A stretch of 64,000 nucleotides of DNA from Pediococcus acidilactici DSM 20284 (GTDB lineage: Bacteria > Bacillota > Bacilli > Lactobacillales > Lactobacillaceae). The stretch covers positions 1,491,628 through 1,555,627 of the forward strand of contig NZ_GL397067.1 of the NCBI RefSeq assembly GCF_000146325.1, given 5' to 3'. This document shows positions 1-9,769 of this stretch, piece after piece. Both the position numbers and the translations under genes were made by a program. Under the pieces are notes generated by a model, which worked only from the letters and a program-made list of their open reading frames with translations, made no database searches and was not told the origin of the DNA. Within the stretch, counting starts at the first letter, position 1; the number at the start of each line of letters is the position of its first letter.

Positions 1-1351
1 CGTCAAACACGGCCTTGTTGTAAAGGTAAGTATAGTAATTATGCATCCGTTTAGGATCTGAACCATCGTAGTAAACGGCGTCTTCGACTGGGATTCGTTC
101 ACCGAAGTCGGTCTTAAAGGCGTCCACGCCCATATCCATTAATTCACGTAGGTAATTTTTATACCATTTGGTAGCTTCAGGATTAGTAAAGTCTACGACT
201 CCTTGGCCAGCTTGCCAGAGGTCCCATTGCCAAACGTTGCCATCGCTATGTTTAATGAAGTAGCCCTTTTCTTTACCAACCTTAAAGAGCCGAGACTTTT
301 GACTGATATACGGGTTTAACCAAACGCAGACCTTTAGACCTTTATCATGAATCCGTGAAATTAAGCCTTCAGGGTCTGGAAAAGCGTCTTTATCCCATTC
401 GAAACTGGTCCATTCAAAGCCCTTCATCCAGAAACAGTCAAAATGAAAAACGTCTAATGGAATGTTACGTTCCTTCATTCCGTCGATAAATTTCATAACG
501 GTTTTTTCGCTGTAATCGGTGGTAAAGGAGGTTGATAGCCAAAGTCCAAACGACCATGCCGGTGGCAAAGCCGGCTTTCCGGTTAACGAAGTGTAGTTAG
601 ATAAAATTTCTTTTGGTGTCGGACCGTAAATCACGTAGTACTCAAGTGATTCGCCTTCAATACTAAATTGAACGCGCGATGTATTTTCAGAAGCCACTTC
701 AAACGAAACCGTTTCGGGCTGGTTAACGAAAACACCATAGCCTTTATTAGTGATATAGAAGGGGATGTTTTTATAAGCTTGTTCACTTCCAGTACCGCCA
801 TCTTTTTGGACAATATCGACGACTTGGCCGTTTTTAACGAAGGAAGTAAATCGTTCACCAAGTCCGTAGACTAATTCGTCAATTCCGATAGAAAGTTGTT
901 CGCGCATATAGTGAGTTTGATCGTCAGTTTTAGTAATTTCACCTTCTGCGTTCGGTTCCGATTTAGTGATTACTTGGCCATTTGCTTCAAAATTGATTTC
1001 AAAATCGCTGCCATCAATGGGGAAGTTTGCTGATAAATCTCCAGATTGGATGCGCAAAGTATTGTCATCAGTGGAGGTTGCTAGCTTTACGTGCTGGTCG
1101 TTTAAATCAAAGCTTGGATCCTTAGGTAATTGGTCAAAATGGGTCAACTTGATGCCAATTACGTTCTTTAGAGGGGAAGTGACCGAAACGGTGGTCATTC
1201 CAATATTAAGTGTGTCCCCGCGTTCGTTAATTTTTTTGTACGGGGCGTAAATTTGGACGTTATCATCATTGATTTTATAATCGTAAACTTGTTTGGGGTT
1301 GTTAACCGCGAAACCTTCCTTAGTTAACCAATAACCGTTTGTAAATTTCAT
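1..1351 (-). CDS. xylQ: Alpha-xylosidase, GH31 family (3' end cut by window edge)
   Basis: Hydrolyses alpha-xylosides such as isoprimeverose in the cytoplasm, releasing xylose for the adjacent xylA/xylB route. I translated the minus strand from the ATG at 1351: about 450 codons are open with no stop before the window edge. The protein follows the YicI/XylQ pattern throughout (NG.W ... YGLGERF ... PALPPAWSFGLWL ... HFDCFWMKGF ... KTDFGER). Asp415 in KTDFGER (codon at 109-107) matches the GH31 nucleophile; the acid/base residue lies beyond the edge. The YicI family is about 770 residues, so roughly 40 percent is missing. A ribosome site (AGAAAGGAAG) lies at 1364-1373, a little far from the start. 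It is divergent from the transporter and shares its control region. Confidence 0.93.
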   Translation of the reverse strand, partial: MKFTNGYWLTKEGFAVNNPKQVYDYKINDDNVQIYAPYKKINERGDTLNIGMTTVSVTSPLKNVIGIKLTHFDQLPKDPSFDLNDQHVKLATSTDDNTLRIQSGDLSANFPIDGSDFEINFEANGQVITKSEPNAEGEITKTDDQTHYMREQLSIGIDELVYGLGERFTSFVKNGQVVDIVQKDGGTGSEQAYKNIPFYITNKGYGVFVNQPETVSFEVASENTSRVQFSIEGESLEYYVIYGPTPKEILSNYTSLTGKPALPPAWSFGLWLSTSFTTDYSEKTVMKFIDGMKERNIPLDVFHFDCFWMKGFEWTSFEWDKDAFPDPEGLISRIHDKGLKVCVWLNPYISQKSRLFKVGKEKGYFIKHSDGNVWQWDLWQAGQGVVDFTNPEATKWYKNYLRELMDMGVDAFKTDFGERIPVEDAVYYDGSDPKRMHNYYTYLYNKAVFD

Positions 1352-1408
1352 GAGTTGGATTAACTTCCTTTCTAATTAAAAGCATAACAGTGACTGGAGT
1401 AAATAAAT

Positions 1409-1429
1409 AAAACTAACAAACTCTTTTCG
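1409..1429 (+). promoter_or_regulatory. Candidate XylR operator, copy 1
   Basis: A 21-bp sequence beginning AAAACTAACAAACT is repeated in the same orientation at 1532-1552 with 19 of 21 identities. The copies flank the xyl control region, one beside each divergent gene. Repressor identity (ROK-type XylR encoded at 3007) is inferred from position and from the AAACTAA-type content of known lactobacillar xyl operators. Confidence 0.55.
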
Positions 1430-1436
1430 AATTGAA

Positions 1437-1451
1437 TTGTAAGCGAATACA
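1437..1451 (+). promoter_or_regulatory. CcpA cre site, xyl divergent region
   Basis: TTGTAAGCGAATACA matches the catabolite-responsive element consensus WTGNAANCGNWNNCW at every defined position. It lies between the divergent alpha-xylosidase and transporter genes, upstream of the rightward promoter. Confidence 0.75.
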
Positions 1452-1481
1452 AATGGAGTGTCAAGGAGTAAAAATGTTTAT

Positions 1482-1518
1482 TGAAAACGCTTTACAAAAA
1501 ATATCCGGCATGTATAAT
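1482..1518 (+). promoter_or_regulatory. xylP promoter with overlapping cre-like site
   Basis: The -35 TTTACA (1491-1496) and -10 TATAAT (1513-1518) are separated by 16 bp. A cre-like core TGAAAACGCTTTAC (1482-1495) covers the -35. The second copy of the AAACTAAC operator follows at the expected transcription start. Confidence 0.75.
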
Positions 1519-1531
1519 GGGGTTCGTAAAC

Positions 1532-1552
1532 AAAACTAACTAACTTTTTTCG
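1532..1552 (+). promoter_or_regulatory. Candidate XylR operator, copy 2
   Basis: AAAACTAACTAACTTTTTTC plus one base, 19 of 21 identical to 1409-1429. It lies just after the -10 of the xylP promoter, a position suited to repression. Confidence 0.6.
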
Positions 1553-1588
1553 CGAACCAAAATTTTAAAAGAAAAGGGTGTCTAATTT

Positions 1589-2968
1589 ATGGAAGTACCA
1601 CATCGACATACACATAGCTTAGTATCTTGGAAGGAACGGATTAGCTACGCAGTAAGTGATTTTGCGTGTAATTTATCCTTTCAGATGATTGGAACCTACT
1701 TAATGTTTTTCTATACGGACGTTTTCGGCATCACCGCAGCGGCTGTCGGAACTTTATTCTTAGTTGCGCGGATCGTTGATGCGATTGACGGACCAATTTG
1801 GGGATTATTGATTGACCATACTCACACACGGTGGGGCAAGAGTCGACCGTTCTTCTTATGGTTCTCAATCCCATTTGCAATTTTCTGTGTACTTTGTTTT
1901 ACCACCCCAAATCTAAGTATGGGTGGTAAAATTGTATGGGCTTACATCACTTATATTGGGGTTGATATTTTATATTCGGCAGTTAACATCCCAATCACCT
2001 CAATTTTACCTAACCTCACGGATGATACGGACGAGCGGGTTACCCTAAGTACGATTCGCCAATTCTTCGGGACTGCCGGCGCAACCATCGTTACGGTAGC
2101 TGCGTTGCCAATGGTTAACTTCTTTGGCGGAGGCAACCAACAAAAGGGATTCTTTATTAGTGTTTTGATTTTAGCTATTATTTCGGCAGTGCTACTGTTG
2201 GTAACTTTTGCGAACACGCGGGAACGCATTCAGACGAAGAATTCAAGAAAGGCAATTCCAATTAAGCAATCTTTGAAAGCGCTTAAAAATAATTGGCCGT
2301 GGGCAATCGTAATTTTCATTAACTTTGTTTACTGGTTGGGTATGCAAACCAAGAGTCAGGTAACCGTGTACTTCTTCAAATACAACATGCATAACGCGGG
2401 ATTAGCCTCCCTAGTATTAGGAATTCAAGTAGTTGCGTTAGTGGCTGTAATCCTCACACCTGCTTGCGCTAGAAAAATTGGTAAGCGTAACACGATGTTG
2501 TTAGGAATGCTTTTGGCAATTGTGGGTCAATTAGTTTTGAGTATCGGTGCTAGTCAACTAAGTGTTTCGATTATCATTATTGCAACGGTGATTGGCTACT
2601 TAGGAACTGGGTTTGTTTCTGGCTTAATTGCGGTAATGTTGGCGGATTCTGTTGACTACGGCGAATGGAAAAACGGCGTGCGGGCTGAAGGAATCGTTAC
2701 CTCGTTTTCTAGTTTTTCAGCTAAGTTAGGAATGGGTATTGGTGGTGCCGTAACCGGTCTGATTTTAAGTGCAGGCGGCTACGTTGCTAACACAGCTCAA
2801 ACCGCAACGGCTCTTCGCGCGATTGAACAAAATTACATTTGGGTACCAATTATTGGTTTTGGTTTATCCGCAATTGCTTTATTATTCTATAAAGTAGACG
2901 GTGTTGAAGATAAGATGCAAGCGGACTTATCGGCAAAACACGCAGAAGAAAATAAAAACGCTGATTAA
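1589..2968 (+). CDS. xylP: GPH-family xyloside/pentoside:cation symporter
   Basis: Membrane symporter of the glycoside-pentoside-hexuronide family (459 residues, the usual length, about 12 hydrophobic segments). The family signature after helix 2 is clear: DAIDGPIWGLLIDHT then RWGKSRPF at about residues 65-90. The C-terminal tail is hydrophilic (KMQADLSAKHAEENK). The start ATG has GAAAAGGGTG about 9 bp upstream. It is the first gene of the rightward xyl unit, 38 bp before xylR and opposite a GH31 alpha-xylosidase, so isoprimeverose or another xyloside is the likely cargo rather than free xylose; this is inferred from context and known XylP. Confidence 0.85.
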   Translation: MEVPHRHTHSLVSWKERISYAVSDFACNLSFQMIGTYLMFFYTDVFGITAAAVGTLFLVARIVDAIDGPIWGLLIDHTHTRWGKSRPFFLWFSIPFAIFCVLCFTTPNLSMGGKIVWAYITYIGVDILYSAVNIPITSILPNLTDDTDERVTLSTIRQFFGTAGATIVTVAALPMVNFFGGGNQQKGFFISVLILAIISAVLLLVTFANTRERIQTKNSRKAIPIKQSLKALKNNWPWAIVIFINFVYWLGMQTKSQVTVYFFKYNMHNAGLASLVLGIQVVALVAVILTPACARKIGKRNTMLLGMLLAIVGQLVLSIGASQLSVSIIIIATVIGYLGTGFVSGLIAVMLADSVDYGEWKNGVRAEGIVTSFSSFSAKLGMGIGGAVTGLILSAGGYVANTAQTATALRAIEQNYIWVPIIGFGLSAIALLFYKVDGVEDKMQADLSAKHAEENKNAD

Positions 2969-3006
2969 GTAGGTTAATTCAGCGTAGTTTAAGGGAGCAA
3001 GAAAGA

Positions 3007-4164
3007 ATGGTAATTCATAAAGAGACGATGCGAACCGCTAACGAGCGTTCAGTACTACAACGAATTTTTACGGAAAGTCCGATTTCGAAAAGTCAAATCG
3101 CACGAGACGTGAAGTTAAATAAGGTGACCGTTTCCCAAATTGTTAACCGCTTCATTGAGAGCGGATTGGTAGTGGAAGCAGGCGCAGGAGATAGTACGCA
3201 ACAAGGCGGGCGGAAGCCTAACTTACTGCAAATCAACGCCCGATACGGCTATGTGGTTTGCATTGACCTCGGATATCATGAATTATCAGCGCTGGCAATG
3301 ACCATTAGTGGCCAAAAGTTAGAAATTCGGCGCATAAACTTTACTGATAACGATATTTCCAGTGCAATCAGCAAAATTAAAGGACTGATTGCGGAATTAA
3401 AGACCGAATACGGAGAAAAGAATTTAGGAATATTAATTTCAGTACATGGAATTGTTTATCAAAATCAAGTGATTTACTCGCCATTTTGGAACATGCATGA
3501 TGTCGATATTGCCGCTGTATTAACCAAATCGCTAGGAATTACGGTTTTGTTGGAAAATGAAGCTAACCTCACGGCAATTTTTGAAAGAGATTTTAGTTCA
3601 GAAGGGATTCGGAATGCGGTAAGCATCAGTATGCATAAGGGAATTGGTGCTGGAATCATCATGGATGGTGAATTATATCGCGGACGTAAAGGTGAAGCGG
3701 GCGAAATTGGACAAACCATCGCGTTTGAAACCAAAGATAAATCGTTAGCGGAAAGCCAAAAAATTGAAGACGTTGCCTCTCAAGAAGCCGTTTTAGACCA
3801 AATCAAACAGGCTAAAAATTTAGACTACATCAACTTGCTGTTGATTCGCCAAATGTATGATGACCACGATCCGGTGACTTTAGAAATTTTACAAAGGTTC
3901 GAAAATAACATTATCAAGTTAATTAACAACGTGATTGTGTCTTTTGATCCAGACGTATTGTTTATTAATGCGTATATTTTTAAAGAATTTCCCGAACTAT
4001 TAGAACGGATTCGAACAAAGTTTGCCAAAATTTCCGTTCGGGACACCCCGATTGTATTGAGCAGAAATGTGGAAACTGCCAGCCTTTACGGAGGTTGTGC
4101 ACAAATGATTCAAGAAATTTTAGGATTTTCGAAGTTGAAATTAGATTTTAAATCAAAGGAGTAA
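3007..4164 (+). CDS. xylR: Xylose operon repressor, ROK family
   Basis: DNA-binding repressor expected to leave its operators when xylose binds. The N-terminal winged helix-turn-helix spans about residues 12-60 ([20 protein letters not shown]), followed by a ROK sugar-kinase-like domain with an acidic phosphate-1-like segment ([12 protein letters not shown]) and the ROK signature near residue 210 ([20 protein letters not shown] then AGEIG). At 385 residues it is normal for XylR. It is preceded by AAGGGAGC and ends 5 bp before xylA, so the two are probably co-transcribed. Its likely targets are the duplicated AAACTAAC-type sites at 1409 and 1532. Confidence 0.88.
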   Translation: MVIHKETMRTANERSVLQRIFTESPISKSQIARDVKLNKVTVSQIVNRFIESGLVVEAGAGDSTQQGGRKPNLLQINARYGYVVCIDLGYHELSALAMTISGQKLEIRRINFTDNDISSAISKIKGLIAELKTEYGEKNLGILISVHGIVYQNQVIYSPFWNMHDVDIAAVLTKSLGITVLLENEANLTAIFERDFSSEGIRNAVSISMHKGIGAGIIMDGELYRGRKGEAGEIGQTIAFETKDKSLAESQKIEDVASQEAVLDQIKQAKNLDYINLLLIRQMYDDHDPVTLEILQRFENNIIKLINNVIVSFDPDVLFINAYIFKEFPELLERIRTKFAKISVRDTPIVLSRNVETASLYGGCAQMIQEILGFSKLKLDFKSKE

Positions 4165-4169
4165 CAATA

Positions 4170-5513
4170 ATGAGTGAATATTGGGATTTTAAAAAAGTTG
4201 GTTACGTCGGTAACAAAACTTTAACGTCGGGTGATGGATTTCATTTTTATAACCCAGAAGAAGTGATTTTAGGCAAAAAAATGAAGGACTGGCTCCGCTT
4301 TTCCGTTGCCTACTGGCACACTTTTGATCAACGACTAGTGGATCCGTTTGGGGACGGGACCGCAATTCGTCCGTACGATAAGTACACTGATCCAATGGAT
4401 AACGCGATGGCTAAGGTGGAAGCATCGTTTGAATTTTACGATAAATTAGGCGTGGACTACTTCTGTTTCCACGATCGGGACCTCGCCCCAGAAGGTGATA
4501 CATTACGGGAAACTAACCGGAACCTAGACAAGATCGTTGACAAAATCGTGGAATACCAAAAAACAACTGGTAAGAAAGTGCTTTGGAACACGGCAAACAT
4601 GTTCACCAATCCCCGTTTCGTTGCCGGAGCAGCTACAACGCCGTTCGCTGATATTTACGCTTACTGTGTAGCTCAAATTAAGCATAGTTTAGAAATCGGC
4701 AAACGGGTTGGTGCAGAAAATTATGTTTTCTGGGGTGGTCGTGAAGGATACGAATCACTTTGGAATACTAACATGTTGAAGGAACAAGAACACGCAGCGC
4801 AATTCTTCCACATGGCAAAGGATTACGCTAATAAGATTGGTTTTGATGCCCAATTCTTGCTTGAACCTAAGCCAAAGGAACCATCAACCCACCAATATGA
4901 TTTTGATGCAGCAACTACAATTGCGTTCATGAAGACTTATGGTTTAGACAAAGATTTCAAATTGAATTTGGAAGGTAATCACGCTAACCTGGCCGGACAT
5001 ACTTACCAGCACGAAATTCGGGTTGCCCGGGAAGCTGGAATGCTGGGTTCGCTTGATGCTAACCAAGGGGACAAGTTGATTGGCTGGGATATTGATGAAT
5101 ATCCATCCGCATTATCAGAAACTATTGCGGCGATGTTTGAAGTTGTTGAAAATGGTTCCATTGGACCAAAGGGTGGTTTGAACTTTGATGCCAAACCACG
5201 ACGGCAGTCATTTGCTGCTAAAGACTTATTAACGGGCCACATGGTCGGGATGGATAGCTTTGCGGCTGGTTTACGAGTAGCGGCTAAGATGAAGGAAGAT
5301 GGCGTAATCGAAAACATTTTGAATGAGCGCTATGGTTCGTTTAATAGCGGCATCGGCAAGCAGATCGACGACGGTAAGGCGACCATCGAAGAAATGGAAG
5401 ATTACGTCATTGATAAACCCCAAAAGGATTTATTGGCCGCGACGCATTCAGGTCACTTAGAACAAATTAAGGATACGATCAATCACTATATGATTGAAGT
5501 ACTGGCGAAGTAA
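4170..5513 (+). CDS. xylA: Xylose isomerase
   Basis: Cytoplasmic isomerase converting D-xylose to D-xylulose. At 447 residues it is of the class II (longer N-terminus) type. Catalytic His101 and Asp104 are in HDRDLAPEG. Metal-site motifs [29 protein letters not shown] and GWDIDEYP are all intact, as is the [10 protein letters not shown] strand. The ribosome site AAAGGAG lies at the very end of xylR, 5 bp upstream, which suggests translational coupling. A family A repeat begins immediately after the stop codon and a terminator-like hairpin separates it from xylB. Confidence 0.97.
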   Translation: MSEYWDFKKVGYVGNKTLTSGDGFHFYNPEEVILGKKMKDWLRFSVAYWHTFDQRLVDPFGDGTAIRPYDKYTDPMDNAMAKVEASFEFYDKLGVDYFCFHDRDLAPEGDTLRETNRNLDKIVDKIVEYQKTTGKKVLWNTANMFTNPRFVAGAATTPFADIYAYCVAQIKHSLEIGKRVGAENYVFWGGREGYESLWNTNMLKEQEHAAQFFHMAKDYANKIGFDAQFLLEPKPKEPSTHQYDFDAATTIAFMKTYGLDKDFKLNLEGNHANLAGHTYQHEIRVAREAGMLGSLDANQGDKLIGWDIDEYPSALSETIAAMFEVVENGSIGPKGGLNFDAKPRRQSFAAKDLLTGHMVGMDSFAAGLRVAAKMKEDGVIENILNERYGSFNSGIGKQIDDGKATIEEMEDYVIDKPQKDLLAATHSGHLEQIKDTINHYMIEVLAK

Positions 5514-5516
5514 ATA

Positions 5517-5660
5517 AGGTACGGAGAAACCCGGATAAAAAGCGAGGATTAACTGGTTCACGAAATTAATCGTGGTTTATGCGATTGGTTATGTAATTTG
5601 GTTAACCACAGAAGCTGGGGGATTCGGAACACATTTCAGTTATGCAGCCAGGGTACATTG
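5517..5660 (+). repeat. Family A structured intergenic repeat, copy A1 (divergent)
   Basis: Downstream of xylA. It contains the family landmarks in degenerate form: GGAGAAACCCGG, GAGGATTAAC, an apical AATCGTGGTTTATGCGATT hairpin, GGTTAACC, and a tail with CATTTCAG then GCAGC. The arms are less well paired than in other copies, so this may be a decaying member. Confidence 0.6.
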
Positions 5661-5700
5661 TGAATACGAAATGCGCGTGTATCGAAAGCATTGAATGTTG

Positions 5701-5738
5701 GGGGGACTAAGAAAAAAGCTTTTTCTTGGTCCTCTTTT
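5701..5738 (+). terminator. Terminator-like hairpin between xylA and xylB
   Basis: GGGGGACTAAGAAAAA pairs with TTTTTCTTGGTCCTC across AGC and is followed by TTTT. It may attenuate xylB relative to xylA. No clear separate xylB promoter was seen beyond a TATAAT at 5741 that is too close to the start to be convincing. Confidence 0.6.
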
Positions 5739-5761
5739 AATATAATAGGTGGGTGAAGGAA

Positions 5762-7258
5762 ATGGCATATGTATTAGGAATTGATTTAGGAACCAGCGCG
5801 GTAAAGGTAACGGCCGTAAACCGTGCTGGACAGATTGTGGCACAAAGTAGTCAAGAATACGCAATTAGCAATCCGCAAGCAGGATATAGTGAACAAAACC
5901 CCGAAGATTGGGTGCAAAAAACTACGCTAGCGATTCAAAACTTGGCGGCGGTGGAACATTTAGATTTGTCTAAAGTTGAAGGAATTAGCTATTCGGGGCA
6001 AATGCACGGTTTGGTATTGATGGACAAAAACTACCGGGTGTTACGGCCAGCAATTTTATGGAACGACACCCGCACCACTGCCCAATGCGAAGAGATTACG
6101 GGTAAATTAAGGGGAGATTTTTTAAAAATCACCCGCAATCGTCCGTTAGAAGGCTTTACCTTGCCTAAAATTTTATGGGTAAAGGAAAATGAACCAGAAA
6201 TTTTTGCGCAAACTGAAGTCTTCTTACTGCCCAAAGATTACGTACGGTTCCGCATGACTGGCAAAATTGGGATGGAATATTCCGATGCTGCCGGGACGGT
6301 GTGGCTAGACGAAATTCATAAAACTTGGAGCAAGGAAATTGCGGATAAATTGGCGTTGCCGTTGGAAATCTGTCCACCATTGTTAGAATCCACTGCCGTC
6401 GTGGGAAATATAACCGTAGCTTACAGTGCAATTTCCGGTTTGCCTGCTGAAACTAAGGTGATTGCTGGCGCAGCGGACAATGCGGCTGGTGCAATTGGTG
6501 CGGGGATTATCAGTGAGGATAAAATTTTATCCAGTATTGGTACCTCAGGCGTAGTTTTGGCTTACGAAAAAGATCGTAAAACGGATTACGCCGGACGGTT
6601 GCATTTCTTTAATCATGCAATCCCGGATAGTTACTATTCCATGGGGGTGACGTTAGCGGCAGGTTACAGCTTAAGTTGGTTTAAGCAAACTTTTGCAGGT
6701 CAACAAAAGTTTACCGACCTAGTGGAAGATGCTAAAAAATCGCCGATTGGTGCTAAGGGGCTGCTATTTACCCCCTACATTGTGGGAGAGCGGACACCGT
6801 ATGCAGACGCTCAGATTCGGGGAAGTTTTATTGGCATGGATAGTCGCCAACAACTTCACGATTTTACCCGAGCGGTAATTGAAGGAATTACCTTCTCTTT
6901 TCGTGACTTATTGTCGATTTACCGGTCCGAAGGCAAGCATTTTGTAACCGCGGTAGCTACGGGTGGTGGCGCCAAGAGTGCGCTATGGATGCAAATTCAG
7001 GCGGACGTTTTTAATATGAACGTAGTTAGTCTTGAAAACGAACAGGGTCCTGGGCTAGGTGCAGCAATGCTTGCGGCTGTTGGAGTTGGTTGGTTTAAAG
7101 ATTTGGCAGAATGCTCGGAGACGTTTGTGAAGTATGGAAAAGTTTACCGCCCCAAAGCTAATAACGTTGCGAAATACGACCGAATCTACCGAATTTACCA
7201 ACAAGCATACTCAGCAACCCGACCGATGACCGGTGATTTATTAAAACTTGATAATTAG
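5762..7258 (+). CDS. xylB: Xylulokinase, FGGY family
   Basis: Phosphorylates D-xylulose to D-xylulose 5-phosphate, feeding the phosphoketolase pathway. FGGY motifs are present: DLGTSAVK at the N-terminus, SGQMHGLV near residue 80, NDTRT, a second phosphate-binding segment (SSIGTSGV) and the C-terminal [13 protein letters not shown]. It is 498 residues from the ATG at 5762; a GTG three codons upstream is also open, but the TAGGTGG ribosome site at 5746-5752 is spaced better for the ATG. It is separated from xylA by a repeat and a hairpin but belongs to the same locus. Confidence 0.95.
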   Translation: MAYVLGIDLGTSAVKVTAVNRAGQIVAQSSQEYAISNPQAGYSEQNPEDWVQKTTLAIQNLAAVEHLDLSKVEGISYSGQMHGLVLMDKNYRVLRPAILWNDTRTTAQCEEITGKLRGDFLKITRNRPLEGFTLPKILWVKENEPEIFAQTEVFLLPKDYVRFRMTGKIGMEYSDAAGTVWLDEIHKTWSKEIADKLALPLEICPPLLESTAVVGNITVAYSAISGLPAETKVIAGAADNAAGAIGAGIISEDKILSSIGTSGVVLAYEKDRKTDYAGRLHFFNHAIPDSYYSMGVTLAAGYSLSWFKQTFAGQQKFTDLVEDAKKSPIGAKGLLFTPYIVGERTPYADAQIRGSFIGMDSRQQLHDFTRAVIEGITFSFRDLLSIYRSEGKHFVTAVATGGGAKSALWMQIQADVFNMNVVSLENEQGPGLGAAMLAAVGVGWFKDLAECSETFVKYGKVYRPKANNVAKYDRIYRIYQQAYSATRPMTGDLLKLDN

Positions 7259-7270
7259 GTTACTATTGAC

Positions 7271-7300
7271 AAAGACTCAGAAATTTTCTGGGTCTTTTTA
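7271..7300. terminator. Bidirectional terminator between xylB and the AraC gene
   Basis: AAAGACTCAGAAA pairs with TTTCTGGGTCTTT and is flanked by A- and T-rich tracts on both sides, serving two convergent genes. Confidence 0.85.
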
Positions 7301-8467
7301 TTATTCAAAATGATAAGTTAAATTTTCATTGCGAAATTCGCCAGGGGTGATTCCCATAAATTGCTTAAACGTGTGCACAAAGTGACTTTGACTAGAATAA
7401 TGCAATAGGCCGCTGATTTCTTTTAACGAAAGTTCGGTAAATAGCAATAAATGCTTGGATTCCTGAATTTTCTTGTGGTTAATGTACACGTGAATCGGCT
7501 GGCCAACTTCTTTTTTAAACTGGGTAGAGATTGAAGTTTTATGCCGGTTAGTGAAATCAGCCAAATCAGCGAGGGTAATCCGATCGTAAATATGCTCATC
7601 GATATAATTTAGTATTTTTTGCACCAATTGGTTTTTGGTTGCGTATTGGTAGGAATGAATCAGGTCCATAAATTTGTAGGAGGCTTCCTGGACGGAAACC
7701 AAACATTCCGCGTAAGTATAAATGCTTTGCAAACGTTGCAATAGGGCGTCAGAAAGGCTGAACGCTTGCTCGGCTGGGACGCCGTCTTCAATGCTGACCC
7801 GGGTTAAAATTGTGATTAATCCCGCATATTTATATTTCAAACCCTCCAAGTCACTGTCCGATAATTTGACTTTGTAGGTATCCGCCATCTTTTTGAACAA
7901 CCACTTTATTTTATCCGGTTCGTTTCGCCGAATTGCTTCAATGTAACGCCGTTCAAATTCGTAGGAGTCAAGGGTGTTTTTTTGGTCGCGGCGACTCGAA
8001 AGATTTTGGGCTAAGTGATAATTGGTGGATTTATAGACTCGATCATAATACCAGTGCTGCTTTTGGTTTTGCCCCAAAGTTCCACGGATGATTGCAAAAA
8101 TTAAGTTAGTAAATTGTTCAAATCCTTCCCGAGAAGATTTACTGTAATGGATTCCAGCAAAATAAGTGTGTCCCTGAAAATGAATTGAATCTGATCCAGC
8201 TTCTAAAGCGCCACACGGCCCAATCATTACGGTTCCAGTTCCGTATTCGGGAAGTTCAAAAGCAAAGTTACTATAAAAGAAAGCGCCCTTCTTAAAATAA
8301 CGGATCTCATTAGGATGGGTTTCTTCTAGGACTTGTTCTTTAAAGCTCCGCGAACTCCAGTTAGTTTTGGGAATCACGATTTCATATTGATCATTAACGA
8401 GGAATAAAGGAATTAAATATTCCTTGTATAACTGATCTAAAACATATTTTAAAGTTGCGTTATCCAT
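7301..8467 (-). CDS. AraC-family transcriptional regulator
   Basis: A 388-residue regulator with a C-terminal double helix-turn-helix (YIDEHIYDRITLADLADFTN, then SLKEISGLLHYSSQSHFVHT, ending FKQFMGITPGEFR). The N-terminal half (FLVNDQYEIVIPK ... VMIGPCGALEAG) looks like a ligand-sensing module seen in lactobacillar AraC proteins, not a simple cupin. The start is set at the ATG at 8467, 10 bp after AAAGGA; upstream in-frame codons have no ribosome site. It converges on xylB and is divergent from the putrescine carbamoyltransferase gene, so it could regulate either locus; sharing the 226-bp upstream region with ptcA slightly favours the latter. Confidence 0.8.
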   Translation of the reverse strand: MDNATLKYVLDQLYKEYLIPLFLVNDQYEIVIPKTNWSSRSFKEQVLEETHPNEIRYFKKGAFFYSNFAFELPEYGTGTVMIGPCGALEAGSDSIHFQGHTYFAGIHYSKSSREGFEQFTNLIFAIIRGTLGQNQKQHWYYDRVYKSTNYHLAQNLSSRRDQKNTLDSYEFERRYIEAIRRNEPDKIKWLFKKMADTYKVKLSDSDLEGLKYKYAGLITILTRVSIEDGVPAEQAFSLSDALLQRLQSIYTYAECLVSVQEASYKFMDLIHSYQYATKNQLVQKILNYIDEHIYDRITLADLADFTNRHKTSISTQFKKEVGQPIHVYINHKKIQESKHLLLFTELSLKEISGLLHYSSQSHFVHTFKQFMGITPGEFRNENLTYHFE

Positions 8468-8611
8468 GATCATCCCGTCCTTTGGCTTAGCTATTAACTT
8501 TATCCTAGCTGGTTGTAGGGGGAAAAGCAATTGGAAAGAGATTTTTGAAAAGTGGGACATGTTTCATAAAATGACACGCGTTACAAGTCGTGAATGCGAG
8601 TTGCAAGACTG

Positions 8612-8650
8612 TTGAAAACGCTTTAATAAATAAAAGCTGCCCACTATGAT
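8612..8650 (+). promoter_or_regulatory. ptcA promoter with cre-like site
   Basis: A cre-like TTGAAAACGCTTTAA (8612-8626) overlaps a -35 TTTAAT (8622-8627), with -10 TATGAT (8645-8650) after 17 bp. The core is the same as the cre-like site at the xylP promoter. Confidence 0.55.
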
Positions 8651-8693
8651 GTAAATGTAGACAAGCTAAGTTACATGAAAGGAAGTTTTGAAA

Positions 8694-9725
8694 ATGGCAA
8701 AACGCGACTATATTGATACAAATACTTACACCCAGAGAGAAATTAAGTTCATGATTCACCTGGGGCTGAAATTAAAGGAAGCCATCAAAAACGGATATTA
8801 TCCCCCATTATTGAAAAACAAGACGTTAGGAATGATTTTTGAGCAAAGTTCTACTAGAACCAGGACCTCTGCGGAAGCCGCAATGACGGAATTGGGCGGG
8901 CATGCACAATATTTAGCACCTGGGCAGATTCAACTTGGTGGACATGAAACCATTGAAGATACTTCTCAAGTGCTTGGACGAATTTTGGATATTATTGGCG
9001 CCCGAGTTGATCGGCACAAGACGGTTGCGGAAGTTGGTAAATACGCCAAAGTTCCAGTGGTTAATTTTATGAGTGATTATAACCATCCCACCCAAGAATT
9101 GGGAGACATTATTACCATGCAAGAACACCTTCCGGAAGGCAAACAATTGAGTGATTGCAAGATTGTGTTTGTGGGAGATGCCACACAAGTCTGCGTGTCC
9201 ACAATGTTTATGGCAACTAAGATGGGAATGGACTTTGTACAATACGGACCAAAGGGGTTCCAAATGAAAGATGACGTGGTTAAAGTAGGCAAACAAAACG
9301 CTAAAAAATACGGCGGGAGTGTCACCATTACTGAAAATGCTGATGAAGCTTTACAAGATGCAGATTTTGTTTACACAGACGTTTGGTACGGTTTGTATGA
9401 TGATGAAATGCCAAAAGAAGAACGAATGAAAATTTTCTACCCTAAGTACCAAGTGAACGCCGAATTGATGGCAAAGGCAAGCAGTCACGTTAAATTTATG
9501 CACTGTCTACCAGCTACTCGAGGAGAAGAAGTTACTGATGAAGTTTTGGATTCCGATTATTCGATTGTTTGGGATGAAGCGGAAAATCGGAAAACGGCGA
9601 TGCGAGCGATTTTTGTTTATTTACTGAATCCCACTTTAGAATATGCTTCACCGGCAGTAGCAGCGCATTATGATGCTGAATTAGAATTAATGTTACGAAA
9701 TGCTCCTGAAAGACGGCAAGGCTAA
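8694..9725 (+). CDS. ptcA: Putrescine carbamoyltransferase
   Basis: Converts carbamoylputrescine plus phosphate to putrescine and carbamoyl phosphate, the second step of agmatine catabolism. It has the transcarbamylase phosphate loop SSTRTRT (about residue 53) and the HCLPA motif at 270-274. The [10 protein letters not shown] segment fits the PTC branch rather than ornithine transcarbamylases (family knowledge). The C-terminal extension ([17 protein letters not shown]) resembles the trimer-stabilising helix described for PTC. The 343-residue length is typical. The start is the ATG at 8694 after GAAAGGAAG. It is followed 44 bp later by the antiporter gene. Confidence 0.93.
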   Translation: MAKRDYIDTNTYTQREIKFMIHLGLKLKEAIKNGYYPPLLKNKTLGMIFEQSSTRTRTSAEAAMTELGGHAQYLAPGQIQLGGHETIEDTSQVLGRILDIIGARVDRHKTVAEVGKYAKVPVVNFMSDYNHPTQELGDIITMQEHLPEGKQLSDCKIVFVGDATQVCVSTMFMATKMGMDFVQYGPKGFQMKDDVVKVGKQNAKKYGGSVTITENADEALQDADFVYTDVWYGLYDDEMPKEERMKIFYPKYQVNAELMAKASSHVKFMHCLPATRGEEVTDEVLDSDYSIVWDEAENRKTAMRAIFVYLLNPTLEYASPAVAAHYDAELELMLRNAPERRQG

Positions 9726-9769
9726 CCCCGTTTTAAGCGCATGGTGCGTGATAGATTGGAGATTATATT

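Noticed and set aside
5741-5746. TATAAT before xylB as a promoter -10
   Set aside because: It is only 15 bp from the start codon and lies inside the ribosome-binding region; no convincing -35 pairs with it.
7301-8467. The AraC gene as regulator of the xylose operon
   Set aside because: A ROK-type XylR is already encoded in the operon with matching operators; the AraC gene only converges on xylB and shares its upstream region with ptcA, so the assignment was left open.
8913-9296. A 127-residue open frame antisense to ptcA
   Set aside because: Lies wholly inside a highly conserved gene, lacks a ribosome site and has a composition (His, Phe, Asn rich) typical of antisense reading.
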